Shown here in pieces: positions 1 through 6,842 of a DNA stretch of 8,121 bases (position 1 is its first letter; every line of letters begins with the position of its first letter). The notes below the pieces were generated by a model that saw only the letters and a list, made by a program, of their open reading frames with translations, did no database searches and was not told the origin of the DNA. Both the position numbers and the translations under genes were made by a program. Source of the DNA: Hadesarchaea archaeon (GTDB taxonomy: Archaea; Hadarchaeota; Hadarchaeia; Hadarchaeales; Hadarchaeaceae); assembly GCA_030615805.1 (NCBI GenBank), contig JAUWYN010000033.1:1-8121 (forward strand), written 5' to 3'.

Positions 1-57
1 CGATTCGAAGGAGGAGCTTCGGCTCTCCCATCCGTTGAGATTCTCCGGCAGCTAAAA

Positions 58-1038
58 TCACAGCCCCAACCATGCGAACCCACCGTGCCCGAGCTCGGCA
101 ATCTCCTCTCGGGTTATTTTTTCTTTCACGAGAATTCTTGGAAGGATTCGATCGAAACTCGTTCGTTTATCAGGAAGCACGCATGCCGGAAGCCCGAGAA
201 TAGGAATTCCATCTAGGTAGGCCAGCATGATCATTGCACCCGGAAAAATCGGGGCACCACGGAAAACAACATCTGCTCCCGTTTTTTTTATCGCTGCGGG
301 CGTCAAGTCTCCAGAGTCCACCGCCATACCACCTGCGACCAAGATGAGTTCATAACCCTTTTCCTTGAACACGAGAATTTTTTCCTTGATTTTTTCCTCG
401 TCGTCGGGTAATAAGACCGCTCCTGTAATTTCTAAACCGTAGTCTTTGAGCTTCTGCTTCAAAACGGGTACAAAAGCATCCTCCACTCTCCCTTCATATA
501 CCTCAGTCCCCGTTACTATGACCCCGATTTTATTGATCTTCGGAAGAACCACCTCAAGGACGGGTTTGTTGCGCTCCAAGATTTCCTCCACTTCTTTCAT
601 CCGACTTTCATCTACGGTTAGGGGAACTATCTTGGCGGCGCCCACCACCACTCCCTTTTCCACGCCCGTGTTATTCACGCGGGTGACGAAGATGAAATCA
701 TCGATGAGGTTGACCTGCTTGATGATATCAACTTTGACTTTCAAAAGCCCGGGCTTTTCAGCTGTCAGGTTTATGCTTCCCTTGTCCGGTCCCTTGTAGG
801 AAAGGTTCTCTCCCATCGCAGCGCGAGCCATCCTTATCGCCGCTTCATCTTCATGAATTCCCTCTTCTTCCCCTCCGATGTAGACGAAGTAGTTCCCGGC
901 ATCTTTCAGTTGCTCCACTTCCTCCGCCCGGACCACATGCCCCCGTTTAAACAGGACGATTTTTACTCCGGGTCCGTATCGAACGACATCGTGGGCGAGA
1001 AGCTCTCCGATGGCATCTTCTACTTTCACTTTTTTCAC
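58..1038 (-). CDS. MoeA/CinA-like molybdopterin-binding protein
   Basis: This 326-residue protein probably binds molybdopterin in the cytoplasm. Residues 1-165 resemble the N-terminal part of the MoeA-like molybdopterin-binding proteins often encoded next to molybdenum hydroxylases. Residues about 170-305 form a MoCF-type domain, with VTGTEVYEGRVED (175-187), VAGGMAVDSGDLTPAAI (234-250) and GLPACV (282-287) at the positions of the pterin-binding loops. It is shorter than full MoeA (about 400 residues) and I see no MoeA domain IV. The start is GTG at 1036-1038, and no strong SD precedes it, which fits a near-leaderless transcript. It is divergent to the molybdenum hydroxylase operon, so a role in inserting or maturing that enzyme's cofactor is inferred. 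Its codons (many AAA, GAA, ATT) are more AT-rich than those of the neighbouring operon. A MoeA with insertase activity is an alternative. Confidence 0.88.
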   Translation of the reverse strand: MKKVKVEDAIGELLAHDVVRYGPGVKIVLFKRGHVVRAEEVEQLKDAGNYFVYIGGEEEGIHEDEAAIRMARAAMGENLSYKGPDKGSINLTAEKPGLLKVKVDIIKQVNLIDDFIFVTRVNNTGVEKGVVVGAAKIVPLTVDESRMKEVEEILERNKPVLEVVLPKINKIGVIVTGTEVYEGRVEDAFVPVLKQKLKDYGLEITGAVLLPDDEEKIKEKILVFKEKGYELILVAGGMAVDSGDLTPAAIKKTGADVVFRGAPIFPGAMIMLAYLDGIPILGLPACVLPDKRTSFDRILPRILVKEKITREEIAELGHGGFAWLGL

Positions 1039-1060
1039 GAAATCCCAAGTGTCAGTGCGG

Positions 1061-1080
1061 GGGAAACTTTTTAATTCTTT
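1061..1080. promoter_or_regulatory. Candidate bidirectional archaeal TATA element
   Basis: The 68-nt gap between the divergent GTG (1038) and ATG (1107) holds one AT-rich block. On the plus strand GGGAAA (1061-1066) looks like a BRE and CTTTTTAA (1067-1074) like a TATA box; about 26 nt downstream a transcript would start near 1096, just at the SD. On the minus strand the same block reads as TTAAAAAG and would place a start near 1046, about 8 nt before the GTG. Both positions are predicted from spacing only. Confidence 0.55.
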
Positions 1081-1095
1081 GTAACGACAACGAAC

Positions 1096-1109
1096 GGGAG
1101 TTGGGGATG
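1096..1109 (+). promoter_or_regulatory. SD GGGAG and ATG that set the large-subunit start
   Basis: GGGAG at 1096-1100 lies 6 nt before ATG 1107-1109. The in-frame TTG at 1101 directly abuts the SD and is too close to be used, so the ATG is the better start. Confidence 0.65.
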
Positions 1110-3452
1110 AAAAAATATTCGTACGTTGGTAAGGGTGTTCCCCGCATCGACGCTTTTGAAAAAGTGACGGGCACAGCCCAATACACAGCCGACCTAAGGC
1201 TTCCCGGAATGCTCTACACCAAGCTGCTGAAAAGTCCCCACGCCCACGCCCGAATCATCCGCATAGACACGAGTGAGGCCGAGAAGCTCCTCGGCGTGCG
1301 CGCGATTTTGACTGGAAAAGAGGTGCCCTACAAATTCGGAATCTACATGCAGGACAAGGAGACGCTTGCGCAGAAAAAAGTTCACCACGTTGGCGAGCCT
1401 GTGGTCGCGGTAGCAGCCGATACCGAGGAGATCGCGGAGCAGGCGGTCGAGCTCATAAAGGTTGAATACGAGGAGCTGCCCGCCGTCTTCGACCAGCGTG
1501 ATGCCATGAAAGAGGGTGCGCCGCTGGTGCACGAACGCCTTCATGAGTACAAGCATGCTCCCTTCATCTTCCCGAAACCCCACACGAATATCGCCAACCA
1601 CTTCAAGCTCCGCAAAGGCGATGTGGAGCGAGGTTTCAAGGAGGCCGATGTGATTGTGGAGAACGAGTTTTACCAGCCCCAAGTTCAGAACGTGCAGATG
1701 GAGACCCACACCTCCATCGGGCAGTGGCTCCCGAACGGACAGATAAACATCTGGACGAGTGCCCAATCGCCTTTCGCCGTTCGACACCTCCTGAGCGTGG
1801 GGTTGGGCGTCCCCATCCACAAGATCAACGTCGTGGTCCCATACCTCGGCGGGGGGTTCGGGGGGAAGGCGGGGCTCCACTGGGAACCTTTGGTAGTCCT
1901 CCTCTCGAGGAAGGCTGGCGGAAGGCCGGTGAGGCTAGTGATGACTCGCGAGGAGCAATTCAACACGACCGCCGTCCGCCAAGGATTCTACGCGCGTGTC
2001 AAGACCGGGGTCAAGCGAGATGGGAAGATAGTCGCTGAGGAGCTCTTGTTTTTGTGGGATGCCGGAGCTTACGCGGACTACGGCGTTAACATCACGCGGG
2101 CAGCTGGCTATTCGTGCACGGGTCCCTACGAGATCCCAAATGTGAAGTGTGATAGCATTACTGTTTACACCAACCATCCCTATGGCACCGCTTACCGGGG
2201 GTTCGGCCACCCGGAGTTTCACTTCGCGACCGAGCGGCAGATGGATCTCGTGGCCCGGGCGATTGGGATGGACCCCGTCGAGTTCCGCCTGAAGAACGCT
2301 GCGTTACCCGGGCGCATCACCGCCACCGGAGAGAAGCTCCGCGAGGACGCCGGGCGGGTGGACGAGTGCATCAAAGTTGTTGTCGAGGCGATAGGCTGGG
2401 GGAAGAAGGAGCCGAAGCAGGTCGGCGGAAAACTCCGGGGGAAGGGAATAGCCGCACTTTGGAAGGCCCCTGCGATGCCCTCCTACACCTCATCCTCCGC
2501 GATTCTGAAGCTCAACGAGGACGGGACCGTCACCCTTTCAATCGGCTCTATCGAGATGGGCCAAGGAACCCCGACCGCTTTAGCCCAGATGGTGGCGGAG
2601 GAACTGCAGATGCCGATCGAGAAGGTCAAGGTCGTCACCAAGCGGGAGACCGATTTTAGCCCATACACTTGGCAGACCGTCGCGAGCCGCGGCCTCTTCA
2701 TGGAGGGGAACGCCACGCTCGACGCCGTCCGAAAGCTCAAGGAGCAGGTCAGGGAGACGGCAGCGGAGTTGTTTGGGGTCCCAAAGGAGGAGCTCGTGGT
2801 GGCGGAAGAGAAGGTCTTCGTGCCGGGGAAGCCAGATAAGAGCATGCCCTTGGCGAAGCTCGCGACAGCTGGCATCTTTCCCGACGGTAGGGGCATAGGA
2901 GGCCCGGTGCTCGGCTACGGAATGTACACTGCCGAAGGACTCACGAACTTAGACCCGGAGACCGGCCAAGGGCTCCCCGCGCTCATGTGGACCTTCGGGG
3001 CTCAGGGGGCAGAGGTGGAGGTAGACTCCGAAACGGGCGAGGTGCGGGTGCTCAAGATGGTCTCAGCGTTCGACATCGGGAAGAGCATTAACCCCGTCCT
3101 CCTGAAGGGTCAGGTCTACGGCGGCATCGTTCAGGGCATCGGGAGCGCGCTCATGGAGGAGTTCATCTTCAACGAAAAAGGAGCGCTGCTGAACAACAAC
3201 CTCACCGATTACAAAATTTGCAGGGCACAGGACATCCCCGACGAGTTCGTGTTCATCCCCATCGAGAACCCCCAGCGCAACGCTCCTTACGGCGTGAGGG
3301 GCGTCGGTGAACATGTGAGGATATCTGTCGAGCCAGCGATAGCGAACGCGATCTACGATGCGACGGGTGTGGACCTCTTCGAGATCCCGATGAACCGGGA
3401 GAGGGTTTGGCGAGCGCTCAAACAAAGAGGTGAGAAAGTTGCCTCTGCCTAA
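1107..3452 (+). CDS. Molybdenum hydroxylase large subunit (xanthine dehydrogenase/aldehyde oxidoreductase family)
   Basis: This 781-residue protein is the catalytic, molybdopterin-binding subunit of a heterotrimeric cytoplasmic hydroxylase that inserts oxygen from water into a C-H bond. The N-terminal a/b-hammerhead domain (about 1-125) contains the family motif HHVGEPVVAV. The cofactor-binding part follows, with GGGFGGK (248-254), AYRGFGHPE (362-370), GQG (485-487) and GVGEH near the C-terminus; the glutamate there (E735) corresponds to the catalytic base of xanthine oxidase-family enzymes. The length is normal for the family (about 750-800). The CO dehydrogenase signature AYRCSF is absent, since Gly replaces the catalytic Cys, so CO oxidation is unlikely. 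The substrate cannot be read from sequence: aldehydes, purines, nicotinate or aromatic acyl-CoA are all open. It overlaps the FAD subunit gene by 14 nt and is the first gene of the operon. Confidence 0.93.
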   Translation: MKKYSYVGKGVPRIDAFEKVTGTAQYTADLRLPGMLYTKLLKSPHAHARIIRIDTSEAEKLLGVRAILTGKEVPYKFGIYMQDKETLAQKKVHHVGEPVVAVAADTEEIAEQAVELIKVEYEELPAVFDQRDAMKEGAPLVHERLHEYKHAPFIFPKPHTNIANHFKLRKGDVERGFKEADVIVENEFYQPQVQNVQMETHTSIGQWLPNGQINIWTSAQSPFAVRHLLSVGLGVPIHKINVVVPYLGGGFGGKAGLHWEPLVVLLSRKAGGRPVRLVMTREEQFNTTAVRQGFYARVKTGVKRDGKIVAEELLFLWDAGAYADYGVNITRAAGYSCTGPYEIPNVKCDSITVYTNHPYGTAYRGFGHPEFHFATERQMDLVARAIGMDPVEFRLKNAALPGRITATGEKLREDAGRVDECIKVVVEAIGWGKKEPKQVGGKLRGKGIAALWKAPAMPSYTSSSAILKLNEDGTVTLSIGSIEMGQGTPTALAQMVAEELQMPIEKVKVVTKRETDFSPYTWQTVASRGLFMEGNATLDAVRKLKEQVRETAAELFGVPKEELVVAEEKVFVPGKPDKSMPLAKLATAGIFPDGRGIGGPVLGYGMYTAEGLTNLDPETGQGLPALMWTFGAQGAEVEVDSETGEVRVLKMVSAFDIGKSINPVLLKGQVYGGIVQGIGSALMEEFIFNEKGALLNNNLTDYKICRAQDIPDEFVFIPIENPQRNAPYGVRGVGEHVRISVEPAIANAIYDATGVDLFEIPMNRERVWRALKQRGEKVASA
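3426..3441 (+). promoter_or_regulatory. SD GAGGTGA before the TTG start of the FAD subunit
   Basis: GAGGTGA (3426-3432) matches the archaeal anti-SD well and lies 6 nt before TTG 3439-3441. The GTG at 3430 is inside this SD and so is a poor start. The site lies within the last codons of the large-subunit gene (stop at 3450-3452), which suggests translational coupling. Confidence 0.65.
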
Positions 3453-4299
3453 ATTCGATTACCTCAGGCCCCAGACGACGGAGGAGCTCGCCGCCACGCT
3501 TGCCGAGCACGGGGCGGATGCAAAGCTGTTTGCTGGAGGCACCGACCTCATCGTGGTGATGAGGGACAAGCTCGTCCGACCGAAGTACGTGATCGACATC
3601 AAGGGAATCGAGGAGCTGCGTGAGCTCTCATGGGACGAAAGGCGGGGGCTGACGATTGGTGCTGCTGTGACGCTGAGCGAGTTGATAGCCTCGGAGGTCG
3701 TCAGGGAACGCTTCGGCGCACTCTGGAAGGCGGCGGGCACACTTGCCGACCCGACGATAAGAAACCGCGCGACGCTTGTCGGGAACATCTGCAACGCATC
3801 GCCGGCAGCCGACACCGCCCCCGCGTTGCTCGTGCTCTGGGCCGAGGTGGAAATTGTAAGCGCGAATGGTAAAAGGGTAATCCCCATCCGGGAGTTCTTC
3901 AAAGGCGTCAAGCGGACAGCGCTCGAGCAGGGGGAGTTCGTCAGGGCGGTGCGGGTGCCGAACCCGCCCGAAGGGGCCAAGGAGGACTACCTCAAGTGGG
4001 GGCGCACACGAGGCGAAGATCTGGCTGTCGTCGGGGTTGCCGGGCTCGTGGCGAACTCCGGCAAAAAGCTAGTGCGCATCGCCCTGTCATCGGTAGCCCC
4101 TACGCCGCTCATCGTGCCCGAGGTGGAGGGGGTTTTCAAGGGAGGCGGTTCAGTGGAGGGACAAATAGATAAAGCCGCCTCGATTGTAGTGGAAAAAATC
4201 TCCCCCATCTCAGACGTTCGGGCTGGCAAGGAATACCGCCTGCACATGGCCGGGGTGCTCACCAAACAAATTCTCAAGCGGATATTGGGGGCGAGCTGA
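3439..4299 (+). CDS. Molybdenum hydroxylase FAD-binding medium subunit
   Basis: This 286-residue protein carries the FAD that takes electrons from the iron-sulfur subunit and passes them to an external acceptor. The N-terminal PCMH-type FAD domain shows FAGGTDL (about 31-37) and ADPTIRNRATLVGN (about 103-116) followed by NASPAAD; most relatives have TLGGN where this one has TLVGN. The C-terminal CO-dehydrogenase-flavoprotein-like domain ends with SDVRAGKEYR. Length and domain order are normal. Only one cysteine lies near the FAD loop, so the extra [4Fe-4S] insert of 4-hydroxybenzoyl-CoA reductase is absent. I chose TTG 3439 because of the SD before it and because the protein then begins MPLPKFDYLRP, as expected for the family; GTG 3430 would add three residues. 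The gene overlaps both neighbours, so all three subunits should be made together. Confidence 0.92.
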   Translation: MPLPKFDYLRPQTTEELAATLAEHGADAKLFAGGTDLIVVMRDKLVRPKYVIDIKGIEELRELSWDERRGLTIGAAVTLSELIASEVVRERFGALWKAAGTLADPTIRNRATLVGNICNASPAADTAPALLVLWAEVEIVSANGKRVIPIREFFKGVKRTALEQGEFVRAVRVPNPPEGAKEDYLKWGRTRGEDLAVVGVAGLVANSGKKLVRIALSSVAPTPLIVPEVEGVFKGGGSVEGQIDKAASIVVEKISPISDVRAGKEYRLHMAGVLTKQILKRILGAS

Positions 4300-4772
4300 T
4301 GTCGAGGCACGAGATTTCACTCACGGTAAACGGCGAGCGCTACGAGCTAGAGGTCGAGGCGAACCGGACCCTTCTTCAGCTCCTGCGGGAGGACCTCGAG
4401 CTCACGGGAACCAAGCAGGCGTGCGAGCGGGGGGACTGCGGGCTTTGCACGGTGTTGCTCGACGGGGTGCCCACCAAATCCTGTTTGGTGCTGGCGGTTG
4501 AGGTCGACGGGCGGGAGGTGACGACCGTCGAGGGGCTGTCACGCGGGGAGGAGCTCACCCCGGTTCAGCGGGCTTTCATCGAGCAGGGGGCAGTGCAGTG
4601 CGGTTTCTGCACTCCGGCTTTCATCTTGGCTGGAGAGGCCTTGCTGAAGCACAACCCACGCCCGACCGAGGAAGAGGTGAAGGAGGCGGTGGGTGGAATC
4701 CTTTGCCGATGCACGGGTTACCGGCAGATCATCGATGCCATCTTGGACGCTTCTAAGAGCGCGAAGAAGTAA
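4299..4772 (+). CDS. Molybdenum hydroxylase small subunit, two [2Fe-2S] clusters
   Basis: This 157-residue protein is the electron-transfer subunit between the Mo site and FAD. A plant-ferredoxin-like N-terminal domain (about 1-80) has C42, C47, C50 and C62 in the usual CxxxxCxxC...C pattern. A C-terminal four-helix domain has C101, C104 (CGFCTPAF), C136 and C138 (CRCTGYRQI). All eight ligands are present. Its length is typical of CoxS/CutC-type subunits. The ATG at 4299 overlaps the TGA of the FAD subunit gene by one base (TGATG), and a G-run sits about 8 nt upstream. It is the last recognisable gene of the operon. The gene order L-M-S differs from the M-S-L order of classical cox operons. 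The identification as an iron-sulfur subunit is secure; the substrate of the whole enzyme is not known. Confidence 0.95.
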   Translation: MSRHEISLTVNGERYELEVEANRTLLQLLREDLELTGTKQACERGDCGLCTVLLDGVPTKSCLVLAVEVDGREVTTVEGLSRGEELTPVQRAFIEQGAVQCGFCTPAFILAGEALLKHNPRPTEEEVKEAVGGILCRCTGYRQIIDAILDASKSAKK

Positions 4773-4938
4773 AAACTGTTGAAGAAAATTTTGAGAACTC
4801 TCTTGGCGAAAGAGGCCAGATGGAAGGCTGATAAGCTGGGATTCAAATTATCAACTGGTGATCCGATGAGAGTAACTACCCTACTCGTCGCTACATCCAC
4901 GGCAAACGTTTTCATGTAATATTTGGGGATCCTTCAAA

Positions 4939-5907
4939 ATGTTGGACAAAAATAAAAATTCACTTGAAGTGGGCAAGATCAAAGTCGTGACCTTCGACGT
5001 TGGCGGAACCTTGGCAAAGGGTGGGTTTAAAAAAAAGCTATACCAGTCAAAGGTGGCCAACTACCTCCAACGGCAAGGCTTCGACGTGACTTCGGACGAC
5101 TACTGGAGGGCGACGGGTAAAGCCCTCGAAGAGCTAAACCGGAGGAGGGAGGACCAACTCGAGATGGGGTTTGAGGACTTCTGCTCGACGATCCTTCGGA
5201 ACCTCGACATAACTCCCTCCGAGGAACTCTTGGGGGGTATACGATCGCTTTATTTCAAGTGCTTTCCTCAGATCGAGCGCAGGGGTGTGAGGAAGGTTCT
5301 AGTTAGGCTTTCAGGAGCGTACGAGCTCGGGGTAATCTCGAACTCGATGAGCTTGCTCCCGAAGAGATTCTTGGAGGAATCGGAGCTCGCCCGGTATTTC
5401 AAGGCGATTGTGATTTCGGGAGAGGTCGGGTACCGGAAACCCCACCCCGAAATCTTCAAGCGTACGTTAGAGAAATTCGAGGCTAACCCCGAAGAAGTCG
5501 TTCATGTCGGGAACTCGCTCGAGGAAGATGTGGTTGGGGCGAAGGGAGTCGGGATGTACTCGGTGCTCGTTAGCCCCCAGGCGATTGAGGAAGCCCAAGC
5601 GGAGCCCGATCTCGCCGTCCCCTCGATCGGAGAGGTACCCGGGGCCATCAAGAGCCTGGCGTTTCCAAGGCTTCGGGAATTCAAGGAGCTCTTGGGCAAT
5701 CGATGCGGGTTTTGCTCCGCGCGCGGGGTTAACCTCTACAAAATAGACCCGAAGGGCGGGGAGGATATCGATAACTACGTGCTCCTTTGCTCGAGCTGTC
5801 GAAGGGAAACATTGAAGAAGCGAATCCCGCGTCCACGCAAGCACGGGAAGTATCGGGCAATCTACAGGCGGGCATGGCTTGAGCTTCATAAGCCCAAACG
5901 GGTGTAG
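4939..5907 (+). CDS. HAD-superfamily protein fused to a histidine-less HNH-like zinc finger
   Basis: This is a 322-residue protein. Residues about 13-230 form a HAD hydrolase of the haloacid-dehalogenase/phosphatase type: motif I VTFDVGGTL (nucleophile D20), motif II VISNS (S134), motif III K167 in YRKPHPEIF, motif IV HVGNSLEEDVVGA. The usual DxD general acid is Gly here (G22), and the usual GD of motif IV is GN (N192), so activity may be altered. Residues about 254-295 hold C256xxC259 and C284xxC287, with the spacing of an HNH treble-clef finger. The normal HH becomes YK and the CxxCH histidine becomes Arg, so nuclease activity is unlikely and a binding role is inferred. The C-terminus is basic (about 293-322). 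A G-run about 10 nt upstream supports ATG 4939. The next HAD gene begins 2 nt after its stop. The substrate is unknown. Confidence 0.82.
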   Translation: MLDKNKNSLEVGKIKVVTFDVGGTLAKGGFKKKLYQSKVANYLQRQGFDVTSDDYWRATGKALEELNRRREDQLEMGFEDFCSTILRNLDITPSEELLGGIRSLYFKCFPQIERRGVRKVLVRLSGAYELGVISNSMSLLPKRFLEESELARYFKAIVISGEVGYRKPHPEIFKRTLEKFEANPEEVVHVGNSLEEDVVGAKGVGMYSVLVSPQAIEEAQAEPDLAVPSIGEVPGAIKSLAFPRLREFKELLGNRCGFCSARGVNLYKIDPKGGEDIDNYVLLCSSCRRETLKKRIPRPRKHGKYRAIYRRAWLELHKPKRV

Positions 5908-5909
5908 TC

Positions 5910-6545
5910 TTGATAAGAGTGGTATCTTTTGACGTCGATGGAACCCTAGTCGACCGGAGCTTCGCGGACTTGGTTTGGTTCGAGGAAATCCCCAAATTAT
6001 ACGCGGAGCGCCATGGAGTTTCGTTCGCCAAAGCCCTCGAGCTCCTGAAGCGGGAATACGACGGGGTTGGGCCGGAGAGGCTCGAGTGGTATGACATCAA
6101 GTATTGGTTCAACCGATTTTCGTTAGGAAAGGGCTGGACCGAATTGCTCGAGCGTTGTGGCGAAAGGGTTCACCCATACCCAGAGGCCCCACGAGTGCTC
6201 GAAGGGCTTTCTAGAGGTTACGAGCTCGTCGTTGCTTCGGGCTCGGCGCGCGAATTCCTCGACGTGAACCTCGCGCGATCGAACCTCCGCCCTTATTTCA
6301 CCCGAGTTTTCTCCTCCGTTTCGGATTACAGGATGATCAAGAAGAAACCTGAGTTTTTCGAGCGGGTTTGTGAGTCGCTCGGGGTAGCTCCCGCCCAGCT
6401 CCTTCACGTTGGGGACGACCCCTTCTTCGATTTTGAAGTGCCTCGCAAGCTCGGGGTGAGGTCGGTTCTGCTCGACAGATCGAGGCGTAGATCGGGGGAA
6501 TGGGTAATCCACGATTTGAGGGGGGTCGAAAAGCTTCTGGTGTAA
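5910..6545 (+). CDS. HAD-superfamily hydrolase, canonical motifs
   Basis: This 211-residue protein is a probable soluble phosphatase or related HAD hydrolase. Motif I is SFDVDGTL with nucleophile D8 and general acid D10. A helical cap of about 65 residues follows (16-85). Motif II is VVASGS (S110), motif III lies in the KKKP stretch (144-147), and motif IV is HVGDDPFFDFE (D169, D170, D174). All catalytic positions are intact, unlike its upstream neighbour. The start is TTG 5910, with a GGTG core at 5901-5904; GTG 5919 is possible but would trim the first strand before the nucleophile. Only 2 nt separate it from the upstream HAD gene, so the two are probably co-transcribed. A phosphoserine- or phosphoglycolate-phosphatase-like activity is possible but cannot be shown from sequence. 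Confidence 0.87.
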   Translation: MIRVVSFDVDGTLVDRSFADLVWFEEIPKLYAERHGVSFAKALELLKREYDGVGPERLEWYDIKYWFNRFSLGKGWTELLERCGERVHPYPEAPRVLEGLSRGYELVVASGSAREFLDVNLARSNLRPYFTRVFSSVSDYRMIKKKPEFFERVCESLGVAPAQLLHVGDDPFFDFEVPRKLGVRSVLLDRSRRRSGEWVIHDLRGVEKLLV

Positions 6546-6657
6546 CCCACGAGACGAGTTCATGGATGAGGAGAAGGAAACGTCGCGATGTTGGTCGAGT
6601 GGTTGAGAGCGAATAATCTAACCCAAGACAAAGTTTTCGGAGAGCGCGGTTGGGGCC

Positions 6658-6783
6658 CTAACCCATCAATTCCATAGGCTGCCCGCAGCAAACCAGTTCT
6701 CCGCCGCCGACTTTTGTCACCGTTACCTCATTTCCGCAGACGTTGCAGCGGTATCTCTCGCCGACTTTACTCACGTTGACCAT
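6658..6783 (-). CDS. Desulforedoxin-like small iron protein
   Basis: A 41-residue protein starting at ATG 6783 and ending with TAG at 6658-6660. It has YRCNVCGNEV (C13, C16), a glycine-rich GGGEL turn, and adjacent C32-C33 in LVCCGQPM. This is the CxxC...CC pattern of desulforedoxin and of the N-terminal domain of desulfoferrodoxin, which bind one iron through four cysteines. No superoxide-reductase domain follows, so it is a stand-alone protein, close in length to the 36-residue Desulfovibrio desulforedoxin, which works as a dimer. A role as a small redox carrier or in oxygen-stress defence is inferred. A perfect SD (GGAGGTG, 6789-6795) lies 5 nt upstream, and a TATA-like box lies further up. 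It converges with the HAD pair. Confidence 0.92.
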   Translation of the reverse strand: MVNVSKVGERYRCNVCGNEVTVTKVGGGELVCCGQPMELMG

Positions 6784-6788
6784 TTTCA

Positions 6789-6826
6789 CACCTCCAGTTT
6801 TGTAAGTTGGGCGGCGCTTAAAAGCT
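6789..6826 (-). promoter_or_regulatory. TATA box and SD of the desulforedoxin-like gene
   Basis: On the minus strand AGCTTTTAAG (about 6817-6826) reads as a TATA box. A start about 25 nt downstream falls near 6796, directly before the SD GGAGGTG (6789-6795), giving a 13-nt leader. The element lies in the 59-nt gap after the DUF998 gene, so this gene probably has its own promoter. Confidence 0.6.
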
Positions 6827-6842
6827 ATTGGTGGCCCCGCGG

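Noticed and set aside
1..55. Open plus-strand frame ending in TAA at 53-55, and a small GAGC-TTCG-GCTC hairpin at 14-25.
   Set aside because: Only 17 codons are visible, another frame is also open, and no family can be recognised; the hairpin is too short to call.
1194..1880. Long minus-strand frame (228 codons) inside the large-subunit gene.
   Set aside because: It is a shadow of a GC-rich gene with clear family motifs; its own translation shows no domain.
1107..3452. Annotation as carbon monoxide dehydrogenase CoxL.
   Set aside because: The AYRCSF active-site loop is missing; the loop reads AYRGFGHPE.
4840..4925. Possible C/D box guide RNA around GATGA at 4865-4869.
   Set aside because: The C box is incomplete and no D box CTGA lies at a suitable distance downstream.
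6590..6612. tRNA D-arm-like string GTCGAGTGGTTGAGAGCG.
   Set aside because: There is no T-loop GTTCRA, anticodon arm or acceptor pairing downstream.
6588..6677. Plus-strand ATG frame of 29 codons between the HAD pair and the desulforedoxin-like gene.
   Set aside because: It has no SD, overlaps the 3' end of the desulforedoxin-like gene antisense, and matches nothing I know.
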